DNA of 64,000 nt, from NCBI GenBank assembly GCA_963693365.1, contig CAVNZM010000001.1, positions 10,974,001 to 11,038,000 on the forward strand, given 5' to 3'. The position numbers and the translations under genes are program-made. The notes beneath the pieces were generated by a model that did not search any database, had not been told where the DNA came from, and saw only the letters and a list, made by a program, of their open reading frames with translations. Below, piece by piece: positions 17,972 to 40,348 of this stretch. The stretch's first letter is position 1. Each line of letters opens with the position of its first letter. Source of the stretch: Amoebidium appalachense. Taxonomy: Eukaryota > Ichthyosporea.

Positions 17972-19490
17972 TCCCCTCCCCCCCCCCCCCCCCCCCCCTT
18001 CCCCCGCGCAAGCAGAGAATGGAGCATGAAAGATGTTGGACATACGTCTTAGTGGTGCTCGTTTTTGGCATGTCTGCGCTGAAAGCCCTCTTTTGTTGAT
18101 ATTCGGTGATAATTGACGGTGATTTGCAAAGACGTGAGCTGGGGGAGAGAGGGGGAGAGGAGGGAGGGAGGGACGGGGGGGGAGAGGGGGGGAGGGATGG
18201 ATGTGAGGGGGTCATAAGCCAAGCAGCCAACAGAAACGAAGCAACTCCCCGATTGGAATGTATGCACCATCTAATTCATTTCACCCCGCCCACCTCCCCC
18301 CCACCCCCCGGGGACTATTCCTATGCTGCATACTCTGTGTGTGTGCTTTGTTTTGTTGCAATTGTATTTGTATTCGTACGCCGACGGCACATCCCCCCCC
18401 CCCCCCCCCCCCCCCCTTCTCCCCCCTGTGACACCAGATGTGTCGAGAGAATAGGCCACAAACAATTTGCAACCAACAAATGCAACACTCAAAAATCCAG
18501 TGCGAATATGAAGGCTTCAGGGTGCGAGAAGGAGAGGGGGGGGGGGACAGTATCCTATAAAATACCCTCGCATCAATGGTGAAAATCTACGAAATTTGGA
18601 TGGCATTTTCCTGGTATATCTTCCACTAAAAGCTGTATGGTATATCCGGACGTTTTTTCCCTACGAGGTATCCGCACCATGTACACCACAATATGTGGCG
18701 GAAACGTTCCTTTCCGTGCACAAAACATCGGATGGCGTTTTGGAATATTGGTAAATATTTTTGAAAAATATATGGTATATTAGAGGGTGTGAACACGGGC
18801 AGTTGGTCACCCCTTCCCCGTACCAGTCCTTTCGACTAACGGGGTTTCCTCGTAGATTTCGTTTCAACTAATTCCTCGTAGATTTCACACCAACTACCGG
18901 GTTTTCCTCGTAGATTTCGACGAGCGGAAAGTGGAGGCAGTGACCATGGACGGGGTTGGGCCCGACTTCATGCAGCTGCACCTCCTTGATAGCAAACTTG
19001 AAACCCTCGAGGTCGAGGGAGGGCTGCCTGGAATCCGACACCTGCTGGTGGAGAAGTTTTCAGACCCACCCCTCGAACTCACTGGTGTCGAGAGACTTAC
19101 CTCGTTAGTGTCACTGACGGTCACGGTATGTTACGTTCCTCATCTCCAACCCTTCACTGGCTCCCCACCCCCATCCTTCTTTTGGCCGCGCTTACATCTC
19201 TCACTTCGCCACCCCCCCATCCCCCTTCGTCCCTGTCCCTGCCCCTCCTCGCCTCCTTCCTCTTTTTCTCCAATCTTTCCCTCCTCCCCTTTCCTCCCCC
19301 CCAATGCCCCCCCCATCCCCCCCGCTCCCTCCCTCCATCCTCCCTTACATACTCCCCCCCCTCCCCCCCTCCCCCTCCCCTGCCCCTCCCTCCATCCCCT
19401 TACTCATTATCTCCCTCACCCCCGTCACCCCCTTGTCCCCCATCCCGGGGGCCGTTTCTTCTTTCCCCCCTTCCTTGCCGCCTACCTCAC

Positions 19491-19525
<35 letters not shown>

Positions 19526-20596
19526 CCCTCCTCCCCCACCCACCCCCCCACCCCCACCCCACCCCACGCCACCCTGGCCAAATACTTACACATACACACC
19601 CGCACCGAATCTTACATCAATATTCACATCTTTAACACACACACGCAGTATGAGAGGCACGTTCTCCCAACCACTATTCCTTCTTGCATTCGCCTGTTCT
19701 GCATTTCCATCATCGTGTGGACATTCCACCCAACCGCCAATTTTTTCTCATTTCAGGGACGAAATGTTAGCCAAACACCACCATATATGATAATGAACTA
19801 TTTTATCGGATCTGACTGGTTTTTAGGTTATACCTATGCTAAACAGCCCCACGGTCCCTTATTTGACATCACGTCATGCACATGACAGACTGCTATTGGC
19901 TCACGCACCACGTGATATCATAACGATCGATATGAGTTATGCCATGCACGTAGTGTTTTGATAATTGAAATTCCAAATTCCGATTAGCAGACAAAAGAAC
20001 CCCAAGGTGGAACACTTGACCCGGAAGTGTAAAACCCTCTTAGGCACTGTGCTTTTGGTCTTTTGATAGATAAAAATCGAATTTGCACGACTCATGGGCA
20101 AAAGAACCCCGAATGCTGAACATGAGTTTAAATCTCGTCTGCATGTTTTTGAACCCCTTCTCGCACTCCTTTTTCTTTTCAGGAGAAGTTGGGGGTGTAC
20201 GACCTCGAGGGGATTGAGGGGGCAACTGGCCTCACATCCCTCGTTATTGAAGAGGCAAGAAACCTCGATGATCTCTCCGCGCTGTCCAACCTCAAGAAGT
20301 TAAAGAGGCTGAACCTGCACGGCCTGCCGCCCACCGCCGACCTCACCCCACTCGATAGCTGCCGAGAGCTAGTTTCGAGGAACTTCAAAAGGCTCGAGAG
20401 ACCTCGGATAGTTCTTACGAAGATTGGAGTGAGGAGGGAGGGATCTTGGAACAGCCTCTCTGACTACAACGAATATTTTGACGAGGAAGACTACTTGGAC
20501 ATGATGGAGGATGATGATTTCTTCGAGGAAGATGGTTTCGAGGACGAGGACGGTGATGGCATGTGGGAGGATATGGATGAGGATGACATAATGTGA
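13268..20596 (+). CDS. F-box protein with leucine-rich repeats and an acidic tail; one frame break
   Basis: F-box proteins recruit substrates to SCF ubiquitin ligases through Skp1. Exons: 13268-13295, 14246-14509, 15500-16360, 17539-17836, 18914-19125 and 20183-20596 (TGA), about 691 residues once one extra base is discounted. The start ATG (context CAAGATGG) encodes MAETWAEDA and joins in phase to the F-box, LPDDMLCQVITRLPSADRVR then SQVCKRLCGLA (residues about 16-50). From residue about 240 there are repeated leucine-rich segments (LKNLRHLDLTV, NLEYFKLSF, LTSLEVI, LKRLNLHGL). The C-terminus is strongly acidic (FDEEDYLDMMEDDDFFEEDG). The frame changes in exon 3 at a run of eight G (15895-15902); seven G would keep it open. 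The substrate cannot be told from the sequence. Confidence 0.88.
13700..13742. repeat. C runs in F-box intron 1
   Basis: C-rich tract in the first intron. A second one lies at 13958-14008, between unremarkable segments. Nothing coding was supported in this intron. Confidence 0.8.
14530..15290. repeat. G-rich, T-rich and GT tracts in F-box intron 2
   Basis: G/GA-rich sequence at 14545-14675, a T-rich run at 14690-14785, G runs at 14786-14812 and about 15223-15267, and a GT/GC alternating stretch at 14874-14935. The remaining 3' part of the intron (15355-15490) is C/T-rich up to the acceptor. Confidence 0.85.
16376..16670. repeat. C runs and CT-rich sequence in F-box intron 3
   Basis: C runs at 16377-16410, 16472-16491 and 16619-16642 separated by C/T-rich spacers. 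They begin directly after the donor at 16361. Confidence 0.85.
16672..16797 (+). mobile_element. 5'-truncated copy of the poly-C-tailed retroposon, 3' type A
   Basis: It begins with the core CCCTGAGGATGGACTCT and continues with a diverged type A 3' segment (GCAAATGCT, CTTTGCAATCTGCATT, CTATGACGTG). It ends TCTTAAC followed by a C run of about 20. The copy is in F-box intron 3 in sense orientation. Confidence 0.6.
17231..17389. repeat. 53-bp minisatellite, three copies
   Basis: Units start at GGACAATATACACATACGTG at 17231, 17284 and 17337, nearly identical over 53 bases. They are embedded in CA-rich sequence in F-box intron 3. Confidence 0.9.
17855..18005. repeat. C runs following F-box exon 4
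   Basis: C-dominated sequence with runs at 17940-17969 and 17979-17998, starting 17 bases after the donor at 17837. Confidence 0.85.
18848..18918 (+). repeat. Triplicated 3' splice-site motif
   Basis: The 13-mer CCTCGTAGATTTC occurs at 18848, 18874 and 18906. The third copy is the acceptor used in the F-box model (AG 18912-18913). The other two would add 32 or 58 bases and shift the frame. Confidence 0.85.
19490..19570. repeat. C-rich tract in F-box intron 5
   Basis: A C run of about 28 bases (19494-19522) and flanking C-rich sequence. The rest of this intron (19570-20182) is ordinary sequence. Confidence 0.8.
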
Positions 20597-20712
20597 AATG
20601 AAAGAGGGGTTTATGAACGAGGATAGTTTCTTCGAAGGAGACGATTTTGAAGACGAGCACGAGGGTGCTGCTATATTTAGATAACAATGGTATGATGTGA
20701 AATGAAGGAGGT
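20512..20712 (+). repeat. Diverged tandem duplication of the F-box acidic tail across the stop codon
   Basis: The coding stretch around 20515-20600 reappears at about 20622-20705 in diverged form, with TTTCTTCGA at 20518 and 20627 and ATGTGAAATGAA at 20591 and 20695. The downstream copy is in a different frame from the gene, so it is probably an untranslated relic in the 3' UTR. Confidence 0.7.
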
Positions 20713-21064
20713 ATCGGGTTGTATATGTGCGTGGAGGGTGTATGTATATAGTGGTGGGCTTACATGATGTAGGTTTCTTTGAGAATGTTTCTTGGTTCAC
20801 AGTTGCTCGGTTTAGTGTATGTGGGGATATAAATAGATATAGTGACGTCTGGTATCAATTCATGAGCATATTTGCAGATATAGATTGTTGTTTGTATATG
20901 AAAGTACCGAAACGAAAACTATTGACGGTGTGCTCGTGCACACCTGCAAACGCACTCATGCACACACACACACGCAGACACACACGCACGCACACACGCA
21001 CGCACACACACACGTGCGCGCGCACACACACACACACGCGCGCACGCACATGCACACACACACG

Positions 21065-21118
<54 letters not shown>

Positions 21119-21710
21119 TGCCAACGTACATGAGCACTCACAACCATCTGTCTGTGGACCATGTGCTTGTGCGTGTCCTCACGTACAGTGAGATGGATGA
21201 AAATATGTGTGCTATCCATTACAAAGATGCTATCAGGCATTGTTTAGCCCCCATCTATGAAGATTACCCAGTCTAATATATTATAAAACATATCTGTTGA
21301 TCTTCCGCTTGTGTTTTAAGCTCCTTGTTTCATTGAGGTCAAAATGCTGAAACTTCTCAGGAATTGTTTGCCCATTCGAGCTATTCAGCACACAAGATGT
21401 ACAAAATTTCGTGCTTGGATATCTGGAATTTTAGAATAATGAAGAAGATATAGATGGACATTGACACTTTGTGGTCCGGTGATGTGTTGGATAGCTTGGG
21501 AAAAATAGCAAAGGTGTGGGTGGGCGGGTGGATGGATGTGTGTGGGTGGTGTTGGTGTGTTTTGAGATGGAGGGGGGAAAGGGAGGGGAAGTCACTGAGG
21601 GTGGAGGAAAGGGGAAATTCGTGCGCATGTGTGTACTATGTGGATGTCATATGATGTGTGCTTTGGGGGTGCTGTGTTCGTGGAAAAACTAACAGGGAAG
21701 GAAGGTATTC

Positions 21711-21810
<100 letters not shown>

Positions 21811-22080
21811 CATGTATGTGTGTGTGTGCGTGTGCGTGACGTGTGTGTGTGTGTGGGGGGGTGGGTGGCCGGGTGGGTGGGTGAATGTGGTGGTGGTGGG
21901 GGGGGGAGGGGGCGAGGGAGGGGGAGACTTCTTCTTTTGAGTCTAACTGCCGGAAGATTTATCTCTTCTCAGACTCTTGCACGTTCGAGCCTACGGATCG
22001 TGTCATTTGTCTCAGCCCTCCCCCACCTACCCCCCCCTCCCTCCACCCTCCCCTCCCCCCTGGGCCAGTGGCACCCCCCG

Positions 22081-22189
<109 letters not shown>

Positions 22190-22514
22190 TCCATGTTATG
22201 TTAGCGGACGTTGATTACTTTTAAAATTGTTTCTTTTTTCTATGATGCTCGTGTTGGTCACTGTAAGACTCTCGCCGAAGTTTTTTTCTTGTTCTTCTTC
22301 TTTTATTTTTTTGCATGCGTGTTGCAGCTCTTCTTCTTCTTCTTCTTCTTCTTCTTCTTCTTCTCCTTCTTCTTCTTTTTCTGCATGCGTGTTGCATGCA
22401 CAGCTGTCCGGGGTGGGTAAGCGGGTGGGTGGGTGGGGGCGGGGGCGGGCACAGGAGGAGGTCCGACTTCCCAAGGCGGGGGGAGGGGGGGGGGGGGGGA
22501 GGAGGGGGAGAGGG

Positions 22515-22551
<37 letters not shown>

Positions 22552-22787
22552 GGATCCCATACTCATTACAAATGCAAGCAGCGTTATCATAATGATCACC
22601 CGTCAGAAAGAGGATGACCTTTAAGGAAAGAATGCACGACAATTTGGAATGAATATGCGTGTGCACACATACAACTCGTGCACACACACGCACACTATGA
22701 CAATAGTAAAGAATATTATACCACGGACACGCGCATGCACACGCGCGCACACACGGAAACACACACAAACGCGTGCACACGCAAAAA

Positions 22788-22792
22788 CACGT

Positions 22793-22834
<42 letters not shown>

Positions 22835-22847
22835 GCGCGCACACAGT

Positions 22848-22878
<31 letters not shown>

Positions 22879-22908
22879 CACATGTACACACACACACAGC
22901 CACACACA

Positions 22909-23000
<92 letters not shown>
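22788..23000. repeat. (CA)n arrays with GC interruptions
   Basis: Three consecutive CA arrays separated by short interruptions, the last about 90 bases of pure repeat. Confidence 0.95.
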
Positions 23001-23004
<4 letters not shown>

Positions 23005-24347
23005 TCACACACCATGGCACATACACGCAGTCGACCTTCGTGTCTGTACTCATCCTCACATAATTATGCCCTGCTAGTGTGCCATCGTATCATTCAATCA
23101 ACAATTGCAAGCACGCCCATGCAACTTGCCAAATGTCCGTGTGTTCATGTGCATATGCGCATGCACTTACAGTATACTAATACGTATTAGTACCTGAAGG
23201 GAAACATATATATGCATGTGTTTTACTGAGCACCTTTGTTTGCTATAAACAAAACTACTTCAGCTGTCCAATTTTTAGTAGTAAAACAAAACTGTTGCAT
23301 GATCATGAGACGTCAGCGTGACATCATAGGAGCTAATAATGCACCTTCTACGAGAAGACACACTTTGTTTTTCGTAATTTTCGACCCTTCGCACCGATCA
23401 GAACCACATCAAACCTATATTTACTAGAAAGCTAACGTTTTCTCTATCGAGTGATACCATTTGTTCGTTAGCGACGCGCAAATAGAAAAAGGTTTATTAT
23501 GATACATGTGTTTTTTCACGTGTTTTCGATTAAAGAAATGTATTCACCAGATGACGATTGAATTGGAATTTTGAAGTCGACCAATCATCAAATCGGTTTG
23601 GTCTCAGATCAAACTATAAAATTTAAAGGATTGCTAACAATTGGATATTAAAGTTAGGTCGATCAATTCCAATCGTGCTTTAAATTTGTTTGTCTTCTCG
23701 TGATGATATATCTTGGCAATCTAAAGGATTACCTTTATAAGCTAACTTTAAAACTGCGCGATTGGTTTGTTTTTATGTGAACAAAATACCATTAGATGAT
23801 TGGCTGCGTTTGAGCACTTTTTACCACAAAGGAATGCAACATACAATAAAATGCCGTTTGAACACCAAAGGTCGTCACCTTCTGACCTTAGGACAGACGG
23901 ACACTTGAAACACTATGATAAAAAAACACAGCATAGGGCTCGAATACAGACGCACTGATAGGCAGGCACGTCGTGGTTGTTCTCATGACAGGTGTTAAAG
24001 GTTTTTGTAAATTGATTTCGTAGACATCGGAGCATGTGCATTGTTCTTTAGATGTCTTCGTTGAAAACGCTACACACAACATCCATTCACTTGCAGACAA
24101 TAGGTTTTGTTGCAACAACCTATCCAACCAGCCCCTAATACACGCATACTAGAGCAAATCTCTCTTTCGTGCACTCACGCATCTACTCTCTACTTGTAGT
24201 CACCCGCACAGAAGACACGGAAACAACAGTAGACATATGCACATACAGGAACACACACGCCGATTCACAGACACACCCACACACAGACACCCTTAAACAC
24301 TCACAATCACACACACTCAGACATACAAACACACACACGCGCGCGCC

Positions 24348-24393
<46 letters not shown>

Positions 24394-24540
24394 CACACAC
24401 ACACACACACAGTCATACCACGGACATCTATGCCAACAACCACCACCGAACACTTACTGCTCGAGGTTTACACACCACGTAATTTAAAAGCTACATGCAC
24501 CCACAAACACACACACAAATGTTAAGATAACACGAACATC

Positions 24541-34500
<9,960 letters not shown>

Positions 34501-35036
34501 GGTCTGGGTGAGGGTTTGGCGAATAGCGATTTAAGAATTATTAATTTTGCCTTTTTTCTCTCTAGAGAATTTTTGCTTGTTTATTTTATGGGGGTAGTTT
34601 TGTGAATGGTTGACAGGGATTCGTGTTTTTTCGTGAATCAGTGTGTGCGGTGGCGGTGGTGGTTGCAGTATTGTAGAAAGGGTTTTCTTTTTTTCTTTTT
34701 TTTTTTTTTTTTTGGGGGGGGGGGGGGGGAGGGGGGAGGGGGGAGGGGGAGGAGGGGGGAGGGGGGGGGGGGGGGGGGGGGGGGTATCATAATCAGATTA
34801 TGATTGAGTGCCCTGAAGGTGTCGATCTGTTGCCATGAAATGCTAAATTATAAACTCGATTCTAGCGGTGATATTGTGTGCATGGCAATGTTGACAGGTT
34901 GTGTTTTTGAGCGTTATGTTTGTTCTTTTCTTTTGTTTTAAGCATTTGGAGTAGAAAATGAACATGTATACGAATGTCTGAATGTGTCTGTCTAGTCGCG
35001 ATCCTACCATAATATCAGACGACAAACTTCATGTAC

Positions 35037-35093
<57 letters not shown>

Positions 35094-35097
35094 ACGC

Positions 35098-35156
<59 letters not shown>

Positions 35157-35932
35157 AGCAGCCAAACCACGAATTTCAAACACAAATGACACGTGCTTAG
35201 CCGCTTCATAAGCTGGCCGAATATTATTTTTTATTAGCTATAGTTACCTGTGATTGGATGGTTAGATTTAGGAAGTACGTACTCCAAAACTGTAACTTGT
35301 GGCATAGATTCATTGATTAGTATTAAAGAGCATGTGGGATACGTCGAAGTATCATGAATACGGTACTGATGCAAGATGCCCCCTCCCCCCACTCCCCCCT
35401 CCCGCCGCACCCTGCCCACACATCCGCACACGCACGCACGCACACAAACACATTCAGGAATGAAGTGAAGTAATGATAGAACACTTAATCTAGAATATAT
35501 TGGGAAGGTCCCCCCCCCGGCCCCCCTCCCCCTCCAACCACCACCACCGGCCACACACACACACGCTTACAATCAAACGCACACACAAGAACCCCTGATA
35601 TCGATTTTAACTCATTTTATGAGTCGTGCCGTTCGTCCGCTATAGTTCGATCTCGAGCTGATGGATACTAGTATCTGGATCTTGAAGCGCCCTGTAGCTA
35701 AAAGGGGTTTCTGGAGAAACAGCTGCAGGTACTTTTGAAATGTGGTTTTGCAGGGGAAAAAACGGACGTAACGTCCACCAGTCATGTGACCGCATTCCTT
35801 CCAAATGTGCGGGAAATCAGGGACGTCACTTGGCTTTTTTTTTCCCCCTTGTATAGTGCATGTAATGCTAGGGATAGGAATGCCGACCACAATTATTATA
35901 GGTAGGGTATTGAAGTGTGTGTGTGTGCGTGT

Positions 35933-35990
<58 letters not shown>

Positions 35991-36667
35991 GTGTAAGTGT
36001 GTGTGTGTATGTGTGCGTGTGTGTGAGTGTGTGTGTGTGTATGTATGTGTGTGCGCGTGCGCGCAACAAACACGGTGACGGTGCTTGTGGATTCGCTTCA
36101 AATGCATTTGACACCCGCTTGGCATGATGGTAAACTTACAATACTAGTTTAGACTCTCATGATCTCAGCAAAACAAGATACAACTATATATATTCATAAA
36201 CACCATAGAGGACAGCACTTTGTTGCCCAATTACAAACCACAATGATCAAAGACACCCCAGGCGTCAACAATTTGGGCCGAAGTTTTATCAGCCCCTCTT
36301 ATCAGATTCCCTACATGAAGTCACTTGAGGCCCATGTGTTTACTTGCCAGCACTCCTCTTACATCTCCTCCTAAACAAAATACACTAGCAACAACATATT
36401 ATTATGTGCTATGATCAAGACCCGCTCAGAGTAATTTCACATTGCTACATATAGCAATCGAACTTTTTAACATGCACTAGCTAGTCCATCCGGCATTCAC
36501 ACAAAACGTTCAGGTTTCAATTAAGAAGATAGAAGAGCCCACGGCATTCCCAGAACACAGAGTAAATATTTTCCAACGGCAAAAAATGCTATCAGTTACA
36601 TATACACTTACAGACTGTCTACAGAACAGTTCGTCGAAAGAAAACGTATGTGCGTGTTTCATGTGTG

Positions 36668-36718
<51 letters not shown>

Positions 36719-37042
36719 TGTGTGTGTGTGCACGCACGCGCGCGTGTGTGTTCCGGTGTTGAAGTAGAAGTGTGTGTGTGTGTGTGTTGGGGGGGGGGGG
36801 GGGGTGATGTATGCGTTAGAGGGTTGGAAATATGGAGGAGTCAACAAAGAGCAACAACGAAAACGTCACAAAAATTAGAAACCCAAAATTCAAAATTTTA
36901 AGCGTGCAATCAGAAGAAACTCGAACAGAGCCCCTCATCAGGCGGGTTCCTGGGGGGGGAAGGGGGGGATATATTGTGCATTATCAAACTCAACCACTCT
37001 CATTTCCATTACACTTAGACACTTAGAAAATTCACCTGACTC
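34501..37042. other. Intergenic region between convergent channel and AIM18-like genes
   Basis: No gene seen. It holds a T-then-G run (34688-34784), a CA array (35041-35154), GT-rich tracts (35916-36055 and 36667-36790) and a minus-strand retroposon copy (36789-36955). 35160-35900 and 36060-36650 are ordinary sequence. Confidence 0.6.
36789..36955 (-). mobile_element. Poly-C-tailed retroposon, 3' type B, minus strand
   Basis: Read on the minus strand it runs from the core CCTGATGAGGGGCTCTG through the type B segment to CCCTCTAACGCATACATC and a C run (a G run at 36789-36804 on the plus strand). It is 5' truncated. Confidence 0.7.
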
Positions 37043-37488
37043 TCAAGCCAAGCGCTGTTCAAAGCCCTGAAAGATACTTTCCTTCGCCTTGGGGCTAACA
37101 GGATTAGCCCCGATGTACGCATCCACGAAAATTCGGCACAAAAGATCAGATTTTATGCTACCCGTCACCTCTCCCTTATGTTCAATAGCCAAAACCCCAT
37201 CTCCGATGGAAATTTTCACCGTGTCTCCAGCCGGGAGGTCCGACTTCGGAAACGCGCGCTTAAACTCTTCCACCAATGATTTCGCTTCTTTAAGTTCCTC
37301 TGGGTTTAAAGTGGTGGGCAGGCGCCCCTCGAGCATGCGTCCAAATGCATCCCTCAGGTGCCCTCCCCGGGATGACTTTGTCGGTTTTAGCACAAACAGT
37401 TTCTTCACAGAGGTGGACTCAGCAAATTTGGTTGCGAAGTCTGGAGTACTAACCTGTAGTGGGGTGAAATGGGGAGGGGGAGGGGGGT

Positions 37489-37538
<50 letters not shown>

Positions 37539-37592
37539 GGGGAGAAGGTGTGTGTGTGTGGTAATGGTGGTGGTGGTGGGTTTGGTGGTGGG

Positions 37593-37626
<34 letters not shown>

Positions 37627-37634
37627 GGGGGGGT

Positions 37635-37680
<46 letters not shown>

Positions 37681-37786
37681 GTGTTAGGTGTGGGTAACGA
37701 GCATGGCAGGCATGTAAGGATTCAATGAAATAGTCCAAAAATGACATCGACAGAGCCCTATACAACCGTGTATTTTTCTTTTCATT

Positions 37787-37836
<50 letters not shown>

Positions 37837-38488
37837 AGGGGGGGGTGGCGAAGTGATCCATAGTATCAGAACTTTATCCAGTTACCTTGGGTGAAACCTG
37901 ATTCAGGAGGGAGAGGGTTGGGATGGGATGGTTGAGCCGGGGGGATAGGTTTGGGGGGAGGGGAGGGGGGAAGGGGGGAGGGGGGAGAGAGGGGGAAAGG
38001 GGGAGGGGGGATGAAGTAATTACAGGAAACCAAAAACAATAGTGTAAGTGGAGCAAATGACAGAAGGGGTGTGGATGGGGGTAGGAACCCGGCAAGAGAG
38101 GGACAGGGGGAGAAGAAGTCACGGAGAACGGAGGAATGAGAGAGGGGGGGAAGGGGAGCAAGGAGGAGTTGGGGGGGGGGGGGGGGGGGGGGAGAGGGAG
38201 GGGAGGAGGAGGGGGGGGGGGGGGGGGGGGGTGTAGTCTGATAAGAGATAGGGATAGGGTGAGGCCGCTAGCAGGGTGGGTGCAGGGGCGGCGGGGGGAG
38301 GGGGGGGGGAGCCTCTGAGGCAGGGAGGGGGGAGAAGAGAGATATTGCGTACGTGTATATATGAGGTGCAAGGTAGAAAGATGGGAAAGACGCATTAGGC
38401 CAACACGACAAGCTCATGAAAGCAACTGCCTTTTTTTTTTTTTTTTTTTTTTTAATGAAAAAAAAGGGGTTTTTCCCTGTTTGAGCCT

Positions 38489-38527
<39 letters not shown>

Positions 38528-39839
38528 AGAAGAAAGAAAGGGGAGCCCTTGTGAGCAGGAACAGGGGTTTGTGTGAATATTGGGGGGGGGGGGGGGGGGA
38601 CCGCAGGGAGGGAGAAGAGTAGGGTAAAGTGGGAGGGGGAGATAAAAAGATCAATGGAAAATGGAGGGAGGGAGGGAGGGAGGATGGGGGGGGGGGGGGG
38701 GGGGGGGGGGGGGAGGATGTATGTGTTAGAGGGTTGGAAACATGGAGGAGACAACAACGAGCAACAACAAACGTACAAAAGTGGGAAATCCAAAATCAAA
38801 CAAATTAAAGCGTGCAGGCAGAAGACTCTTGAACAGAGCCCATCATCAGGGGGGTTCATATGCCTCCACAAAAGCATGGGTTTCGACTCTTTAACCTCTC
38901 GCGCGTGGTTCCCAACCCATACTTTGTACAAACAGCAATAGGCGAATCCACCCGTCTTGGCCAAAGAGGAGCAGGGTTGTTCAAGGAGCAGCAATCTAAG
39001 AAAACAGAGTCTACAAAAACTGCAAGGGAGGGAGAAAGAGAAAGAGGCAGAGAGGGAAGCAGGGCAGAGGGGAGAGAGAAGAGGAGAGGGTGGGGCGGGG
39101 GGGGGAGGGGGGAGGAAGAGAGAGAGGCAGAGGGAGGAAGGATGGATTTGGAGGGGAGAGGGAGGGAGGAAAAGGGGGAAGAGGGGCAGAGCAAGAGGGG
39201 GAGAGAGAGGGAGGGGGAGGGGAAATAAAAGGGGGTGGCAGGGACGGAGGTGAGAAAGGGGGAGGGGGGGGAGGGGGGAGAGGGAGGGACGGGAGAAAGG
39301 TGGGGGGGGGGGGAGGGCGGGGGGGAAAGGAGGAGGGAAGAAAGGGAGGAAAGGAGAGGGGGGGAGGGGCAGGGAGGAAGGAAGGGAAAAAGAGAGGGAG
39401 AGAGGGAGGAGGGAGGGGGAGAGGGAGGGAGGGAGGAGTAAGGAAGGGAGGGAGGGGGGAAGGAAGGGAGGGAGGGAGGGAGGGAGCAGCCTTCGTTTTT
39501 GACAGTGAGGAGCCACAGCATGTTGTCTACGTCAGATCAACCAAACAACAAAAGGACTGGGGAGTCATCGAGTGTGAGGGGAAGAAAGGGACGTGTGTGT
39601 GTGGGGGGGGAAGAGAGAGAGAGAGAAGGGGTGAGGGGAGAGAGAGAACGGGAGAGAGAGAGAAGAGAGACAAAGAGGGGAGGGGGGTGGGGAGAGAGAG
39701 AGAGGAAGAGGCAGAGGGAGAGGAAGAGAGAGAGACGGAAGGAGGGAGGGAAAGAGGGAGGGAAAGAGGGAGGGAGGGAGAGAGGGGGTGAGGGAGGGAG
39801 TGAGGGAGAGAGAGAGAGGGGGGAGGGGGGGGGGGGGGA

Positions 39840-39879
<40 letters not shown>

Positions 39880-40348
39880 AGAAAGGTAAAAAGGGGAGTG
39901 GGGAGTAACTTACTCCCTTTGAATTCTCTTTCATCTCCTTCAGTTGCCTCGTTGTTTCCTTGTCGGTAGGTACATACATCCCCACCACGTAGGTGCTTAT
40001 TTGGAAGATTGTCAGTGCACGCACACCCAACCCCACCAGTCCATATTCCCCGGGCAGAACCTCGGGAAACTCCAACCCTGTCGAAGACTCCTTTCTGACG
40101 CTGACATTTTCAGTTTGCGTAGCTGCTTCACTAAAGGCAACACCGCCCCCTAGTCCAAGAAATGAACCACAGATGTATCCCCAATAATGGGGTCTCTGTG
40201 TGTTTGTGGTGGATTTGTAGGTGTGTGTGCGGGTTGAGAACACCCTATGGCAGAGGGAAGCTGGTAGGCGCATGAGGGCGGTGTGTGGGCGGTGGGCAAG
40301 GGGGAAAAGAGCACGTAGGCTCGTTGTGAATAGGCGTGTTGTGTTCAT
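37043..40348 (-). CDS. AIM18: Chalcone-isomerase-like mitochondrial protein (AIM18/AIM46 type)
   Basis: AIM18/AIM46-type proteins are mitochondrial members of the chalcone-isomerase fold; their biochemical role is not well established. Two exons on the minus strand, 40348-39914 and 37453-37043, join in phase 0 and give 281 residues ending in TGA. The N-terminus is a classic presequence, rich in Arg/Ser/Thr and free of acidic residues (MNTTRLFTTSLRALF, then LCHRVFSTRTH). A hydrophobic segment, YWGYICGSFLGLGGGVAF, may anchor it in the inner membrane. The CHI-like fold starts at GLVGLGVRALTIFQISTYVV and continues in exon 2 with HLRDAFGRMLEGRLP and the C-terminal FVDAYIGANPVSPKAKESIF. The donor is GTAAGT and the acceptor CTACAG. 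The gene is convergent with the channel gene and divergent from the DOMON gene. Confidence 0.88.
37480..37840. repeat. Three long G runs (C runs on the gene's sense strand)
   Basis: G runs at about 37490-37537, 37637-37679 and 37798-37835, with T-rich spacers. They lie at the 3' end of the single AIM18-like intron, so on the sense strand they form its polypyrimidine side. Confidence 0.9.
38160..38620. repeat. G runs and an A/T homopolymer in the AIM18-like intron
   Basis: G-rich runs at 38170-38191, 38211-38231, 38490-38526 and 38582-38599, with a T run (38431-38453) followed by an A run. Confidence 0.85.
38686..38986 (-). mobile_element. Near full-length poly-C-tailed retroposon, 3' type B, minus strand
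   Basis: On the minus strand it starts with the head AACAACCCTGCTCCTCTTTG and AAGACGGGT shared with type A copies. The A-box-like TATGGGTTGGG, the B-box-like GAGTCGAAACCC and the core CCTGATGATGGGCTCTG follow. The type B 3' segment ends CCCTCTAACACATACATCC, then C runs. This copy links the two 3' types to one head. It lies in the AIM18-like intron, sense to the gene. Confidence 0.8.
39000..39895. repeat. (GA)n/(GGGA)n purine tract
   Basis: About 900 bases of almost pure purine on the plus strand, hence pyrimidine (CT-rich) on the AIM18-like sense strand, next to that gene's 5' splice site. Long Glu/Arg/Gly frames here are artefacts of the repeat. Confidence 0.9.
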
